A DNA stretch of 64,000 bases from Liopterus haemorrhoidalis (lineage: Eukaryota > Arthropoda > Insecta > Coleoptera > Dytiscidae): positions 21,008,474-21,072,473 of the forward strand of contig OZ020625.1 of assembly GCA_963971575.1 (NCBI GenBank). The letters are read 5' to 3'. The notes beneath the pieces were generated by a model, which saw nothing but the letters and a program-made list of their open reading frames with translations, ran no database searches and was not told where the DNA came from. Made by a program: the position numbers and the translations under genes. The stretch's first letter is position 1. The number at the start of each line of letters is the position of its first letter. Positions 46,626 through 57,876 of the stretch are shown here, piece after piece.

Positions 46626-48260
46626 TTGATGTGAAGTGTGAATTTTAACACATTTCTGGGTTTTGCAGGTATTTAGTAACTGAATGATGATTATTTGGGA
46701 TGCCAAAACAACCTTTATGTCAAAATATTTTTTTATGAATTTTAATTCGAATGCCTAATACCATTATTTAAGTTTCTAAATACGTGCAGTATTTTTTTTA
46801 TACACTATTTTGATCATTAAGATTTTGAAAATTGCGCCTATGGCTTCCATCGGTTGCTTAAATCATAAGCCCCGCCCTCTCATTTCGTCAAACATAGAAT
46901 TAAATTATAGTTTCAACACTTCCCACTGGTTATTAAATTTACGCTTTTAAAAATTAAATGCAACATTTACCAAAATATAACTAGAATTTTGACAAAATAA
47001 TTTAAACAAAATAAAAATGCAAAAGGGAAAATAAAAATAACAGGATTCGAAGTCTAGTTTGCAAATTACAAAGCGCACGACAAAACCAACTACGCTACTA
47101 GAGCTACTAATCTGGTGTGTTACATAGCGAATTAAATACAAACGATTCCGCTTAATTGGGCCACCGCTTAATTGGGGCAGCCGCTTAATTGGGCCACCGC
47201 TTAATTGGGGCAGCCGCTTATTTGGGCCAAATCTCAAAGAACAGAAACCAAACCAAGGAACCAACAGTAAATTTACATGTTTAATTGGGACAACATTCCG
47301 CTTAATTGGGACAGTAAATTTAAAATCATAGTACATATTATGCTACACATATTCCCAACCAGGAGGCAAAAAAATGTGTGGCCGTGTTACAGCGTTATTT
47401 TATGCAGGAAGGAGATGAAGGGGCCCTACATCCTCACTGAATACCTGTGCTGATTTTGTAGAAGTGAAATGTTACAAATCAAAAGACAGACTACACTTGA
47501 CGCATTTTTGAATTGAATTAAATTGTATGTACCTATTTATTATTTTATTTTGGAATTTATTATTATTTTTTCTTAAAAGTTTATATTTTTTGATTATATG
47601 TAATTTATAGTTTTGTGCAAGAGTTTATAAAATAAAATTATTGAAAGAAAAATATGCATTGTTTAATTTTATTTGAAATTCGCTTAGTTGGGGCAGCCGC
47701 TTAATTGGGCCAAAATGCCTAAGTCCCGATGTGTCCCAATTAAGCGAAATCGACTGTATTTAACATATTTTAGTTAAAAGCACAAAAAATGCGTTATTTC
47801 CGAAAACATAATCTGATCAAAAATTCCTGTTGTACTATTCCGGTTCACACCAATGTACATTACTCAGAAAATGTTCAGATTTTTAGTTTAAACCATCTGG
47901 GCTACAGGGTGTGGAACAATTTTTTTTGCATAATTTTGGCAAAAATCGCATCAAAATAATTTATTTTGCAAAAATAAAATTTTGATCGTTAATTCACGTA
48001 CTAAGGGCTTTCATTTGATATCCTACTCAGAATTTTAAAAAAATATATTTTTTTTTTGATGAGCACATATTTGTTTATATTTTTAGGGGGATATGTTTTT
48101 TAGATGTTTTAGTATTTTTCCTATGTGCGGGTCAAAGTTGTATAAGCATGCCAAATTTCAACTCTCTAGGTTTAGCCGTTTGGCTACAATTTTTACCGAA
48201 CAGACAGACAGACGACAAAATGACGGTATAAGGGTTTTTTGGTCATACCTACAAAACCCT
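46626..48260 (-). mobile_element. HINE-like element, copy 2, interrupted by a pogo MITE
   Basis: It has the same ends as copy 1, inverted (TTGATGTGAAGTGTGAAT to ACCTACAAAACCCT), with the 3' palindrome partly lost. The GACA run is shortened to about three units near 48202. A 618-bp MITE sits at 47139-47756. A tRNA-like stretch (minus strand) with GTAGCGTAGTTGG and CTTCGAATCCTG lies at about 47043-47110. Confidence 0.6.
47139..47756. mobile_element. Pogo-like MITE
   Basis: The left end CAAACGATTCCGCTTAATTG and right end CAATTAAGCGAAATCGACTG are inverted, and TA lies outside both. CAGTCGATTTCGCTTA resembles pogo/Tigger termini. Near the left end CCGCTTAATTGGGSCA repeats every 17-18 bp about four times. 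Non-coding, although a chance frame crosses the repeats. Confidence 0.75.
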
Positions 48261-48326
48261 TAAAATGACAGATTTTGACAGCTAGGTGTCAAAAACATTT
48301 TATTAATAAATATATGTACATAATAT

Positions 48327-48501
48327 CAGTGGGGGACTGGGCCGCCAGGATACCGAGCAATTTCCTGGTAGACCGGTCCCAATAAGGCCGATTCTTGAAT
48401 CAATGGGGCCGGTACTTAGATCAATGAGCCTGGGTCTTGACCCCATGAGGCCGATTTATTTCAATTTTCCAGGGCCGGAGAATTTTGCCAGTCCGCTACT
48501 G
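48327..48501. mobile_element. hAT MITE, 175 bp, CAGTGGGGGACTGG ends
   Basis: Left end CAGTGGGGGACTGG, right end CCAGTCCGCTACTG, perfect 8-bp duplication CATAATAT at 48319-48326 and 48502-48509. GC-rich inside compared with the flanks. Non-coding. Confidence 0.9.
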
Positions 48502-50258
48502 CATAATATAAGCATATATACTATGTACATACCAAAATAGGGAAATTAGAAACATGTATCAAGGACTAAAAAAAGAGAGAGTAGGGTTCCAGACAAAAAA
48601 CATATTTATGAAGAACAAACAAGGGCAGTTAGTAGGGAAGGAAGAAGAAATAATAAGAGCTATGGAGCGACCACTTTAAAGAATTGCTAAACGAAACAAC
48701 AGAAGAAGCTGAAGAAGAAATAGAGGAAGAAGGGTACGAATTAGATAACCAAGTAACAGAGGAGCCTCCAACCCTACTAGAAATTGAGACAATAATCAAA
48801 AAATTAAAAAATAACAAAAGTCCGGGAAGCGACCAATTAACAGCTGAATTGTTTAAACAAGGAGGTGAAATAATAGTAAAATTGATCCACAGACTAATAG
48901 AAGAAATATGGGTGCAGGAGAAGATGCCGCAAGAATGGAACGAAGCAATCCTAATACCGATTTTCAAAAAGGGTGACAAGACCAACTGCCAAAACTATAG
49001 AAGCATTGCGCTTCTAAATATAGCGTATAAAGTATTAGCAACGTCCTTAAAGAACAGGTTAACAACTTTGATTGAAAAAGAACTTGGAGAATATCAATGC
49101 GGATTTAGGAGAGGAAGAGCAGTAACGGATCAAATATTTACACTACGAGAAATTCAGGCAGAGAGTTACCAGTACAAAAAAGAAACACATATACTTTTCG
49201 TTGATTTTAAGCAAGCATACGACAGAGTGAAAAGAAAAGAACTATACAAAGCGTTAAAAGAACTAGGAATAAGAAGAAAACTGCTCAATTTAATAAAACT
49301 AACACTCGAACAAACAAATAACAGAGTGAGAGTAAATGGAATTGCATCAGAGAAATTTGAAGTGCACGAAGGCTTAAGACAGGGAGACCCGCTGTCATCA
49401 CTATTATTTTGCGCTGCATTAGAATCCGTAATAAGAAAGGCAAATATAAATAGATCAGGATTGCTGTACCATAAACGTCATCAATGCCTGGCGTTTGCAA
49501 ACGACATCGCTATACTTTCAAGAACGAGGCACGAACTACAAAATACAACTAAGAGACTGAGCGAAGCAGCTGCGAAAATAGGACTTATAATAAATGAGAA
49601 TAAAAGCAAGTATATGCAATGGACAGAAAGCGAAGTGGGTAAGAATTTGGAAATAACAATGACAGGAAAAAAATATACGTTTGAGGAAGTGGATCATTTT
49701 GTATACCTAGGAGTAGAATTCTATAGAAAACCGGACAGCTTGATGGAAATACAAAGAAGGATTATGTCAGCAAATCGTAGCCTATTTGGTTTGAGAAAAT
49801 TTTTGTATAACAAAAATTTATCCAAAAGATTAAAAATTAGAATCTATAAAACAATAATAAGACCGATAGTTGTGTACGGAAGTGAGATATGGACGCTGAA
49901 TACAAAGGAACTAACAAGGATAAAAGTGTGGGAAAGGAAGGTCCTAAGAAAAATATTCGGAGGAAAAATGACTCAAAACGGATAAGAAAGACGAACAAAT
50001 AGAGAATTACAAGAGTTATACAAGGAGCCGAACATAGTAGGAGTAGTGAAAAGTAACAGACTTAGATGGATGGGGCACATAATGCGAATGGACAGTAATA
50101 GAACACCAAGGAAGATATTAGAAAGTACCATAGGAGGCAAAATGAGACAAGGTAGGCCAAGGACGAGATGGAAGGTAGAAGTTTTAAAGGACATAAATGA
50201 ATGGACAAAATAATTTAGTAATCTGCTTGAATTAATACAGAAATAAAAAAAAAAATAT
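48502..50258 (+). pseudogene. RTE-like LINE reverse transcriptase, catalytic Asp lost
   Basis: The plus strand reads KNKQGQLVGKEEEIIRA near 48600, shifts frame near 48655 to LWSDHFKELLNETTEE, and then stays open for 433 codons to 49985: LKNNKSPGSDQLTAELFKQG, AILIPIFKKGDK, YRSIALLNIAYKV, YQCGFRRGRAVTDQIF, ILFVDFKQAYDRV (first catalytic Asp), LRQGDPLSSLLF and CLAFANDIAIL. The last is the FADD/YADD box with its first Asp changed to Asn, so polymerase activity should be lost. A second frameshift near 49975 precedes LRWMGHIMRMD and GRPRTRWKVEV. The endonuclease domain is missing. The tail is A-rich. Confidence 0.88.
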
Positions 50259-51256
50259 ATTGGGTTATTTTTAGATAATTTACATTTATTTTTAAATAAA
50301 GAAATCATGGATGCTGATTTAGAAGATTTGCAAGCAGGCGATGGTGAAAAAATTGTAGAGTATTTAGAACGTCCATACATAGTTCGTGTTAGACCAAATC
50401 ATATGAACCATTGGGATGAGAAATAAACGGTCGTATTTAATTTTCAGTGTTTTTGCATTTCCCTTCTCTATGCAGGATGCATTAAACATAAAACAATTTT
50501 TTCCCAAGCCCCTTGTTTATCTTTAAGGTTTACAGCGTCAGTAGCTTTATTTTCTATAATATTTTTACACTTTAACACAAGATTTACAAGTTGTATGGGT
50601 TACGTACTACAGAAACCTGCTTTTGAAAGGGCCAAAGAATTTGAACCAAATGTTGTCGGATCAATTTGATTTTTTTTTTTAATTTGAAGATAAAGATTGG
50701 CTCCGTTGGATTTAAGAGTTAAAATTTGGTTTAATTTTTAATTTTCAGTTTTACAATGTCCTAAACTTTGTCTAACTTCACATCACTGTTACTCCGTAAA
50801 TCAATAACAATTGCAAATTCCATAACTAGAATCCTATAGATTGTACTTTTATCTTTAAAATGAGCCCTTGTTTATGAAAATCAATTATTATTTAGAACCA
50901 ATTCTTTGGCCTACACCGAAACACTATTTATATGAAATACTGGCATTTACAAGCATCGAGAGATGTATTCATCTGGTAGCGTGGTTTTAAACTAATCTAA
51001 TCGTAGTAGAGGGAGTTCAAAATCCACCTTCATTTTCTACACATATCTTTGAATTCTGTGTTTGTTTAGTAAGACATAAACTGTTGAATATGCTTGAAAA
51101 TTTGTGTTCTGTTCAATAATTTTCTATTGATTTATAAAAATGGATAACTGAAGATCTTTGGAATAAAACAGTTAGTGACGTCAAATATACGTGTTTTATT
51201 TTAGACTTTGCTCTTTCTTAGGTAGAATACAAATTCATATTGACACAAATAAAAAA
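50259..51256. other. HARBI1-like transposase scrap and dispersed repeat
   Basis: At 50308-50424 a plus-strand ATG opens 38 codons (MDADLEDLQAGDGEKIVEYL and then ERPYIVRVRPN) like the N-terminus of HARBI1-type Harbinger transposases, then stops. The stretch at about 50690-50950 recurs inverted at 53510-53760. No complete gene. Confidence 0.45.
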
Positions 51257-52208
51257 TTGATGTGAAGTGTGAATTTTCACACATTTCAGGGTTTTGCAGG
51301 TATTTAAGTAAGTAAATGATGATTATTTGGGATGCCAAAACAAATTTTATGTCAAAATATTTTTTTATGAATTTTAATTCGAATGCTTATTACCATTATT
51401 TATGTTTCTAAAGATGTGTAGTATTTTTTTATATATCAAGGTTCATTAAGATTTTGAAAATTGCGCCTATAGCTTCCATTGGTTGTTTTTTGATTTCGTG
51501 TACATTCAAATATAGAATTAAATTATAATTTCAACAATTTCCACTGGTTATTAAATTTACGCTTTTAAAATTAAATGCAACAATTGCCAAAATATAACTA
51601 GAATTTTGAAAAAATAATTTAAACAATATAAAAATGCAAAAAAAAAATAATAAAAAATAATAAGTTCGTAGGATTCGAACTTATTTTCTTGGGTAGAATG
51701 TCAGTATCTTAGCCACTGCACCAAGATACACGTTACTATTTAGCGTGTTATATAACTATAAGTTTTCAACATTATTAGCAAAAAAACACAAAAATTGCTT
51801 TTTTTTCCAAAAACATAATCTGATCAAAAATTCCTGTTGTACTATTCCGGTTCACACCAATGTACATTACAAAGAATTTTTTCAGATTTTTAGTTTAAAC
51901 CATCTGGGCTACAGGGTGTGGGACAAAATTTTTTTTGCACAATTTTGGCAAAAATCGCTTTAAAATAGTTTATTTTGCAAAAATAAAAATTTGTTCGTTA
52001 ATTCACGTACCAAGGGCTTTCATTTGATACCCTACTCAGAATTTAAAAAAAATATTTTTTTTTCGATGAGCACATATTTGTTTATATTTTTAGGGGGATA
52101 TGTTTTTTAGATGTTTTAGTATTTTTCCTATGTGCGGGTCAAAAAGTTGTATAAGCATGCCAAATTTCAACTCTCTAAGTTTAGCCGTTTGGCTACAATT
52201 TTTACCGA

Positions 52209-52246
<38 letters not shown>

Positions 52247-52293
52247 GACCAAATGACGGTATAAGGGTTTTTTGGTCATACCTACAAAACCCT
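51257..52293 (-). mobile_element. HINE-like element, copy 3
   Basis: Ends match copies 1, 2 and 4, in minus orientation. GACA repeats lie at about 52210-52242. The 3' palindrome (TGTGAATTTTCACACA) and the subterminal inverted motif GGGTTTTGCAGGTATT are intact. Its tRNA-like stretch (minus strand, about 51664-51728) reads GGTGCAGTGGCTAAGATACT and AGTTCGAATCCTA, unlike that of the other copies. Confidence 0.65.
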
Positions 52294-52326
52294 AAAAATG
52301 GTCCCAAAAATTAAGTTAAATAATTA

Positions 52327-52462
52327 TGGCCGGTTTCTGAAAGCTTAGTTAACTATAACCAAATGGTCAGAACATGGTTGTTATGGTTACGTATGGGATT
52401 GTTTTACTGTAATCGAGTTTAACCAAATGGTTAAACTCGGCTAAGCTTTCAGAAACCGGCCC
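52327..52462. mobile_element. Harbinger-type MITE, 136 bp
   Basis: GGCCGGTTTCTGAAAGCTTA is inverted at the right end (CTAAGCTTTCAGAAACCGGCC) and TTA lies outside both ends (52324-52326, 52463-52465). A TTA duplication with GGGCCGG-like ends fits PIF/Harbinger. An internal palindrome with ACCAAATGGT occurs in both halves. Confidence 0.8.
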
Positions 52463-52544
52463 TTAGTTGTAAACTCAAATAAAATTACACTTAAAACGAT
52501 CTGAATTACCTGCATCTGTCTGTCTATATGTATAAAAGGCAATG

Positions 52545-53270
52545 TCCAAGAAGATATTTTTCGAAATTCAACCCCTAATGGGCGAAAAGGGTTGAAATGT
52601 GATTTCACGGTTTCCTTAATATCTCTTATGGCCAATGGGATATCGACTTAGTTGTTGCTTATAATGATTACCCATACAAATGCCAAAAAACATATTTCAG
52701 GATTTCGTCCTAATCAACCCCGAAAAGGGTGAATCTAAAATTGGGGTGAATTATACATCCCGTCTTATTTTCTGTGTTTTTTGAGTTAAAAAATTTCTTT
52801 TTTGTACATAAGTGTATTTTTAAAATATTTCGAAATGCTATTGAAAGTTTTTTAAAATTGCATCCCTTAAAGGTGAAAAGAAGTGAAATGTGAATTCAGG
52901 GATTCCTTAATATATCTTAGGACCAATGAGATATCGGCTTGATTTTTACTTACAAAGATTACTCTTACATAAGCCAAAATACTTATTTCAGGATTTTGTC
53001 CTAATCAACCCCTAAAGGGGTGAATCTACTATTGGGGTCAATTATACATCCCGTCGTATTTCCTATGTTTGTTTAGTTGCAACATTCCTTTGTGGCACAC
53101 AGGTGTCTTTCTAAAATATTTCGAAATAGTTTTGACAGTTTTTTTAAATTTCACCCCTAAAAGGTGAAAATGGCTGAAATATAATTTCAAGGATTGAAAT
53201 ATAACTATCTCTTAGAATCAATAAGATATAGACTTGGTTTTTTGCTTATAACTATACTAATTTTTGAATT
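52545..53270 (+). repeat. About 295-bp diverged tandem repeat, 2.5 copies
   Basis: AATATTTCGAAAT marks units at about 52550, 52822 and 53117. Each has ACCCCTAA..GG and GGTGAA motifs, CCTTAATAT..CTTA and AGGATTTCGTCCTAATCAAC. The third unit is cut short. Divergence is substantial. Confidence 0.75.
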
Positions 53271-54055
53271 ATTTTTTGAATTTCCTATTTATCTCCCCTA
53301 CTATAATTTTAGGGGTGTTAAATAAATTTCTGACAAGTCAAGGGGTAAGTCAAAAATAATTGTTGAGAACCACCGGTCTACAATGAGAGTCAGAGACGTA
53401 GCAGGAGGGAGAGGGGCATTGAGGAGAAACTTCTTCACACATATTATTATTATTACATTAATGATTATTAACATAATTTTTTGATGATAAAAAAAAACTA
53501 TTATTTCTACAAAATGATCTGTAAAATCAGAATTGGTAATAAATATTAATCACTTTTCACATACAAGGGCTTATTTTAAAGATAAAATTACAATATGGAG
53601 TGGTCAAGTGTTGACATTTGTAATTTTTATTCATTTACTGAGTAACAGTGATGTGAAGTTAAAAAAAAGTTTAGCACTGTAAAATTTAAAATTAAAAATA
53701 AATCCAAAATTTTCTTTTATACCTAGAAATTAAAAAAAAGAATGATTCGAACATATTTAGTCTATATTTTACGGTTTCGAAAAATAAAGGTTGATTTATA
53801 AATATTAGCACTTTTCCCTCTCCCTGTAAGCTACCCTCTTGAGGTAGGGGAATTTGCGATCACATCCCCAATGACGTATTAAGACTACTGGCCACCGCAC
53901 CCCGCGGTCAATGATTGACTTTGGAGTTCGCTACATTCAGCTCTTAACATAAAAATTTACTTAAAAATATTACATTATGACGAGAAAAAATTCGACGAAA
54001 GGGTTAAGTCAACGTCTATTGATTTGTTTACATACACAGGAAACTATTATTTCAA
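53271..54055. other. No gene seen; inverted dispersed repeat
   Basis: GTTGAGAACCACCGG at about 53362 resembles a lone hAT end. The stretch 53510-53760 matches 50690-50950 in reverse orientation. No coding motif. Confidence 0.4.
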
Positions 54056-54060
54056 TATTA

Positions 54061-55132
54061 GGTATGTTCGATTTGCACATTTGCCGTAACTGTTTACTGC
54101 CGCGTTAAAAAATTCTGTTCGTTTTGTTTCGCAGTAACTGCAAAACTGTTCGATTTGTCGTAATTTACTGCCAGTTTATGACGCTACTGCGAAAACGATA
54201 CAGCTGTTTCTCTTGCGGATTATTTGTTACGGCTGTGTTTGTTTACCTTTTTGAGTTGGTACCATAGATAAAGAATAAATGGTTGGTACTTTGTTTTTGA
54301 CTTTTTGACAGGAATATGGCTAGCATTTTGTTTTGATATTTATACTATATTCTTTGATGGCTAATGTCTTACAAATTCTTTTTTTTTTGAATATCCTGGG
54401 ACAATAGTTTCTACAAAATTTTTCAGTTTTTCTATCCTGGGGCATTTTGTAAACCTCGCAAATACAGTTCATAACTTCATCATCCGAACTCGAAAAATCT
54501 GAATCAGATGATTCTGGATTTGATAATATTTCCAGATCCATTAAATATATCTTATATTTTTCACACTTTCGACACTAGGCTCACCAGATTTTTTTCACAG
54601 AAAAAGAGTATAGGTACTAAAAAAAAAGGTTACACTCCAAAAATTCAAATAATGAGCAAAAAACAGAGGTCCTCATTCAAAAGTCTAGTGACGAGCAAAA
54701 AAAAAAGTCCTCACTCCCAAAATAGAAGTGATGAGCAAAAAAAAGGTCCTGACTTCTAAACTAGAAGTAATAAAAACAAGTGACCATCAAAAAAGAGTAT
54801 ATTCAGGGTTTTTATAAAAAGTAAGAGTATAGAAAATATTACTCAAAAAAGAGTATAATACTCTTAAAAAGAGTACGTCTGGTCACCCTATTCGACACAC
54901 AAGATAATCTCCGAACCAAATCGTAAAAAGATTCTTAACCTGGAAAGTTATCTGACATCTGTCTGACATTTAACATTTACGTCAGACGTACTTCTTATTC
55001 TTTACGTATAAACAAATCGAACAGAAAATTAAACTCGCTGTATGTTACCAGTTTTTAGTAGTAAACTGCTAACTGCAGCGTTTTACTGCTAGTGTTTAGC
55101 AGTATAACGCGAAGGTGCAAATCGAACATACC
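54061..55132. mobile_element. Non-autonomous DNA element with GGTATGTTCGATTTGCAC ends
   Basis: GGTATGTTCGATTTGCAC on the left is inverted at the right (GTGCAAATCGAACATACC), and TATTA flanks both sides (54056-54060 and 55133-55137). GTAACTGC/GCAGTAAC-type words repeat subterminally. A minus-strand frame at 54320-54541 (MDLEILSNPESSDSDFSSSD...) has the acidic, Ser-rich look of a transposase N-terminus but is short. A hAT MITE at 54576-54890 lies inside. Superfamily unresolved; the 5-bp match could also be a 3-bp duplication with longer ends. Confidence 0.7.
54576..54890 (-). mobile_element. hAT-type MITE, TAGGGTGACCA family, copy 2
   Basis: Ends TAGGCTCACCAGA and TCTGGTCACCCTA; perfect 8-bp duplication TTCGACAC at 54568-54575 and 54891-54898. 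Internal units with GAGCAAAAAA and GTCCTCA repeat, corresponding in reverse to the internal repeats of the copy at 24228-24577. Confidence 0.9.
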
Positions 55133-55183
55133 TATTAAATTTATTAAAAGATCAATCCATTGTGCCTAAATAGATTTATTTAC

Positions 55184-55630
55184 CTATTATATCTGGATAA
55201 TAGTACGTTGTTCATCAACATATCATTTAAAAGTGGATACTTCTCTTTATTTGACTTTGTCATATTTTTGTGTAACACCCATAGATTTTTTTCGTGCATG
55301 TAGTGAGCCAAATCTTTATAAATATTCCTTATTAGATAAGTTAAAACAAATATTTCGTCTTCCATTTTATCCAACATTAGTCCATGATCCTTTTTTACCT
55401 GCCTGACTGTATAATCGATTATATCCATGGCGGCATCAATGTCCCATTTTGATATGTTTAACATCGTTGTCATATCCAAATTCGAAATATGATTGGTATC
55501 GTCCCCTAGTGAACCCCCTAGTTTACATATGATACAGTTGTACAAGTGAAGTAAGAGATTGTTTAACTGTCTTTTATGGAAAAGCATTGGTACTGCATTT
55601 TCCTTTTCTTCATAAGCTTCGGTGAAGGAT
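55184..55630 (-). CDS. Unrecognised host gene, internal coding exon (149 codons)
   Basis: On the minus strand a strong acceptor (TTTTAATTTTTTAG) precedes one codon-completing base, 148 open codons and two leftover bases, then TAG|GTAAAT. The product begins SFTEAYEEKENAVP, with LNNLLLHLYNCIICKLGGSL, NISKWDIDAAMDIIDYTVRQ and FVLTYLIRNIYKDLAHYMHE; it looks largely alpha-helical with hydrophobic faces but no clear membrane segment. Phase 2 at both ends lets it join in frame to 45929-46438. No upstream exon is recognised before the window end. I do not recognise the family. Confidence 0.6.
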
Positions 55631-55883
55631 CTAAAAAATTAAAATTAAAATATGTTAAATGTTCATAATACATCATAACTCTATTTTTATTTTTAATATG
55701 TAGTGTTGTCATTTAAAAGGGCTACATGCGTTGCAAATAGCCTTTGTTGCTGTGTGCAAAAAAAAGTAACTAACACTACATCATGCGTCATACAATATAT
55801 AATGATAACAGTTTATATGTATGTATGTTAAGTTTTTATAAGTTATAATATCACAAGATTATTTATTTCTCATAAAAACTATG

Positions 55884-55888
<5 letters not shown>
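55631..55888. other. Intronic AT-rich spacer
   Basis: Nothing recognised apart from the pyrimidine tract ahead of the exon at 55630. Confidence 0.4.

Positions 55889-55928
<40 letters not shown>
55889..55928. repeat. (TA)n microsatellite at Gypsy LTR edge
   Basis: About 18 TA units abut the Gypsy LTR end. Confidence 0.9.
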
Positions 55929-55929
<1 letters not shown>

Positions 55930-55933
55930 TATA

Positions 55934-56090
55934 TGTAAGTCTTACTATATATAGATTGGGAAATGTAATATATTTTATTTCAAGTTTATAGTTTTTTACA
56001 AAAACATCAAAATCATAATTCATATATTTTTTTGGTAACCAAGTAACTTCAAACTTCAGTGAAGCTACTTGATAACTGCTAGAGGTAGGT
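55934..56090 (-). mobile_element. Gypsy LTR (3' side)
   Basis: On the minus strand the LTR includes TAGCAGTTATCAAGTAGCTT, ATGAATTATGATTTTGATGT and ends ...AAGACTTAC next to TA repeats. It matches 57712-57878 and 61820-61907. Just inside (56091-56104) is an A/G tract GGAGGGGGAGTA on the minus strand, fitting a polypurine tract. Confidence 0.75.
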
Positions 56091-56105
56091 ACTCCCCCTC
56101 CTTAA

Positions 56106-56432
56106 TTATTCTATGAACTCAATATGAGAAGAAAATGTAACACGCTTAAATTTTGCTCGTGTTGAGACAAACGCTGAGGTTATCATGTAATTTTCGTCTT
56201 TATACGCCGCTATAAAACGATCAATTGAAACAGTGTCGATTGTATCAGATAATTGCTCCTTCAAATATTTTTTATGGCGTTCTATAACCTTAAATGGGCC
56301 ATCGTAAGGTCTCTCTAATGGTTTCTTAATTTTATCATTTCTAACAAAAACGTACTTACAAGTGTAAATATCACACGGAACGAAAGCTTTTCTACTGAAA
56401 AATCTATGTGGTATTACATGAATGTTATTCAT
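56106..56432 (-). pseudogene. Gypsy integrase C-terminal domain
   Basis: The minus strand codes CKYVFVRNDKIKKPLERPYD then GPFKVIERHKKY and DTVSIDRFIAAY, the C-terminal integrase domain and pol end of Ty3/Gypsy elements. It continues from the core at 56618 after frame disruptions at 56433-56617. Confidence 0.85.
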
Positions 56433-57711
56433 GTAAGTTTTTAACTTACGTAAATATTCTGGTAAATTTAAATCACATATTTCAGAAAAATTTTGCGTGG
56501 TAAAGAATTGTCCAGGTAACTTTTTATTGTACCATAAACTAATTCTGCAGGACTACATTCTACATCACTTTTTAAGGTAGTTCTAATACTTAAAAGCATC
56601 AATGGTAGATTCGTTAGCTACATATTGGGACTATTTTGAGCTTTTAGCGAAGCTTTGAGCTGTCGGTAGAATCTTTCTACAATCCCATTAGATGAAGGAT
56701 GATAAGCTGTGGTTCGAATGGAAGTAGTCCCTATCATTTGCATTAAAAGCTGAAAAAGACGAGAGTTAAATTGTTTTCCTCTATCCGTAGCTATCGTTGA
56801 TGGAACGCCGAAACGTGATATCCAACCTTCAACAAGAGTTTCAACTACACATTCAGAACTTATATTAGATAGAGGAAATGCTTCCGGCCATCTTGTAAAA
56901 CGATCTATGCTGGTTAAAATATTGGAAAATTGTCCACAAGTGTTAACTTTAATTATAGACCGGGAGCTCAACACATTTTTGGTCTCCGATTTCATACAGC
57001 ATGCCTTTTGGAAGAGAGAATATTTACCCTGTGACAACAAAAAAGGGATGGTACTAAACCCCTGCACGTTTTCCGGTCATAGGGTAAATTGCATTTCCAC
57101 TTGCACAAAATTTTTGTGTTTTTCTCTGATTTAATATTGCTTGCCCTTTTGTCAAAAGAAAGTTATAACAAATTTAAAGTCTTTTAATTATAGGCAAGCT
57201 GTATGAAAACGCGGAAAATCATATTTTTTTATTACAAGATCACATGACCGTTTGAGCCCTTTGGGACCCTCCGAATCGCATGCATATATTTAAAAGACTT
57301 TAAATTTGTTATAACTTTCTTTTGACAAAAGGGCAAGCAATATTAAATCAGAGAAAAGCACAAAAATTTTGTGTTTAAGTGGAAATGAAATTTTCCCTAT
57401 GACCGGAAAGCGAGCAGGGGTTTAGTACCATCCCTTTTTTGTTGTCACAGGGTAAATATTCTCTCCTCCAAACGGCATGCTGTATGAAATCGGAGACCAA
57501 AAACTGTCATGAGCTCCCGGTCTATTATATCTATATGAATGCAGTCAAATCTCTTATCAGGTAGTGGTATACCTTCGATCTGTGACAAAGTATGTCCAGT
57601 TATCTTAGATTTTTGACAATTTAACAATTTTTTGTTCTGACAGATCACAAACCATTAATTTTTGCTATAAATAGTAGATCTGAAAAATATTCACGTCGGG
57701 GTCACCAATTG
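56433..57711 (-). pseudogene. Gypsy integrase core and PBS region, interrupted and internally deleted
   Basis: On the minus strand, starting at the LTR edge, TGGTGACCCCGACGTGAA (about 57693-57710) is a typical Gypsy primer-binding site. Soon after, at 57648-57525, is CQKSKITGHTLSQIEG then DKRFDCIHIDII, the integrase zinc region. After a 569-bp foldback insert the core resumes: [34 protein letters not shown] (catalytic Asp), [20 protein letters not shown] (catalytic Glu). Gag, protease, RT and RNase H are missing between PBS and integrase, a large internal deletion. Confidence 0.85.
56956..57524. mobile_element. 569-bp foldback MITE with TTA flanks
   Basis: TAGACCGGGAGCTC starts the left arm and its complement ends the right arm. 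Arms of about 235 bp (56956-57190 and 57290-57524) pair almost throughout, for example GGTCTCCGATTTCATACAGC and its complement. TTA lies outside both ends, which fits Harbinger. It interrupts the Gypsy integrase. Confidence 0.85.
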
Positions 57712-57876
57712 TAAGTCTTGAAAATAGCAAGTCTTACTATATATAGATTGGGAAATATAATAGTAGTATATTTTATTTAAAGTTTATAGTTTTTTACAAA
57801 AATATCAAAACCATAATTCATATATTTTGTTGGTAACCAAGTAACTTCAAACTTCATTGAAGCTACTTGATAACTG

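Noticed and set aside
46947..47336. 129-residue minus-strand protein
   Set aside because: The frame spans the CCGCTTAATTGGG repeats of a pogo-like MITE and its host HINE-like element; it matches no family.
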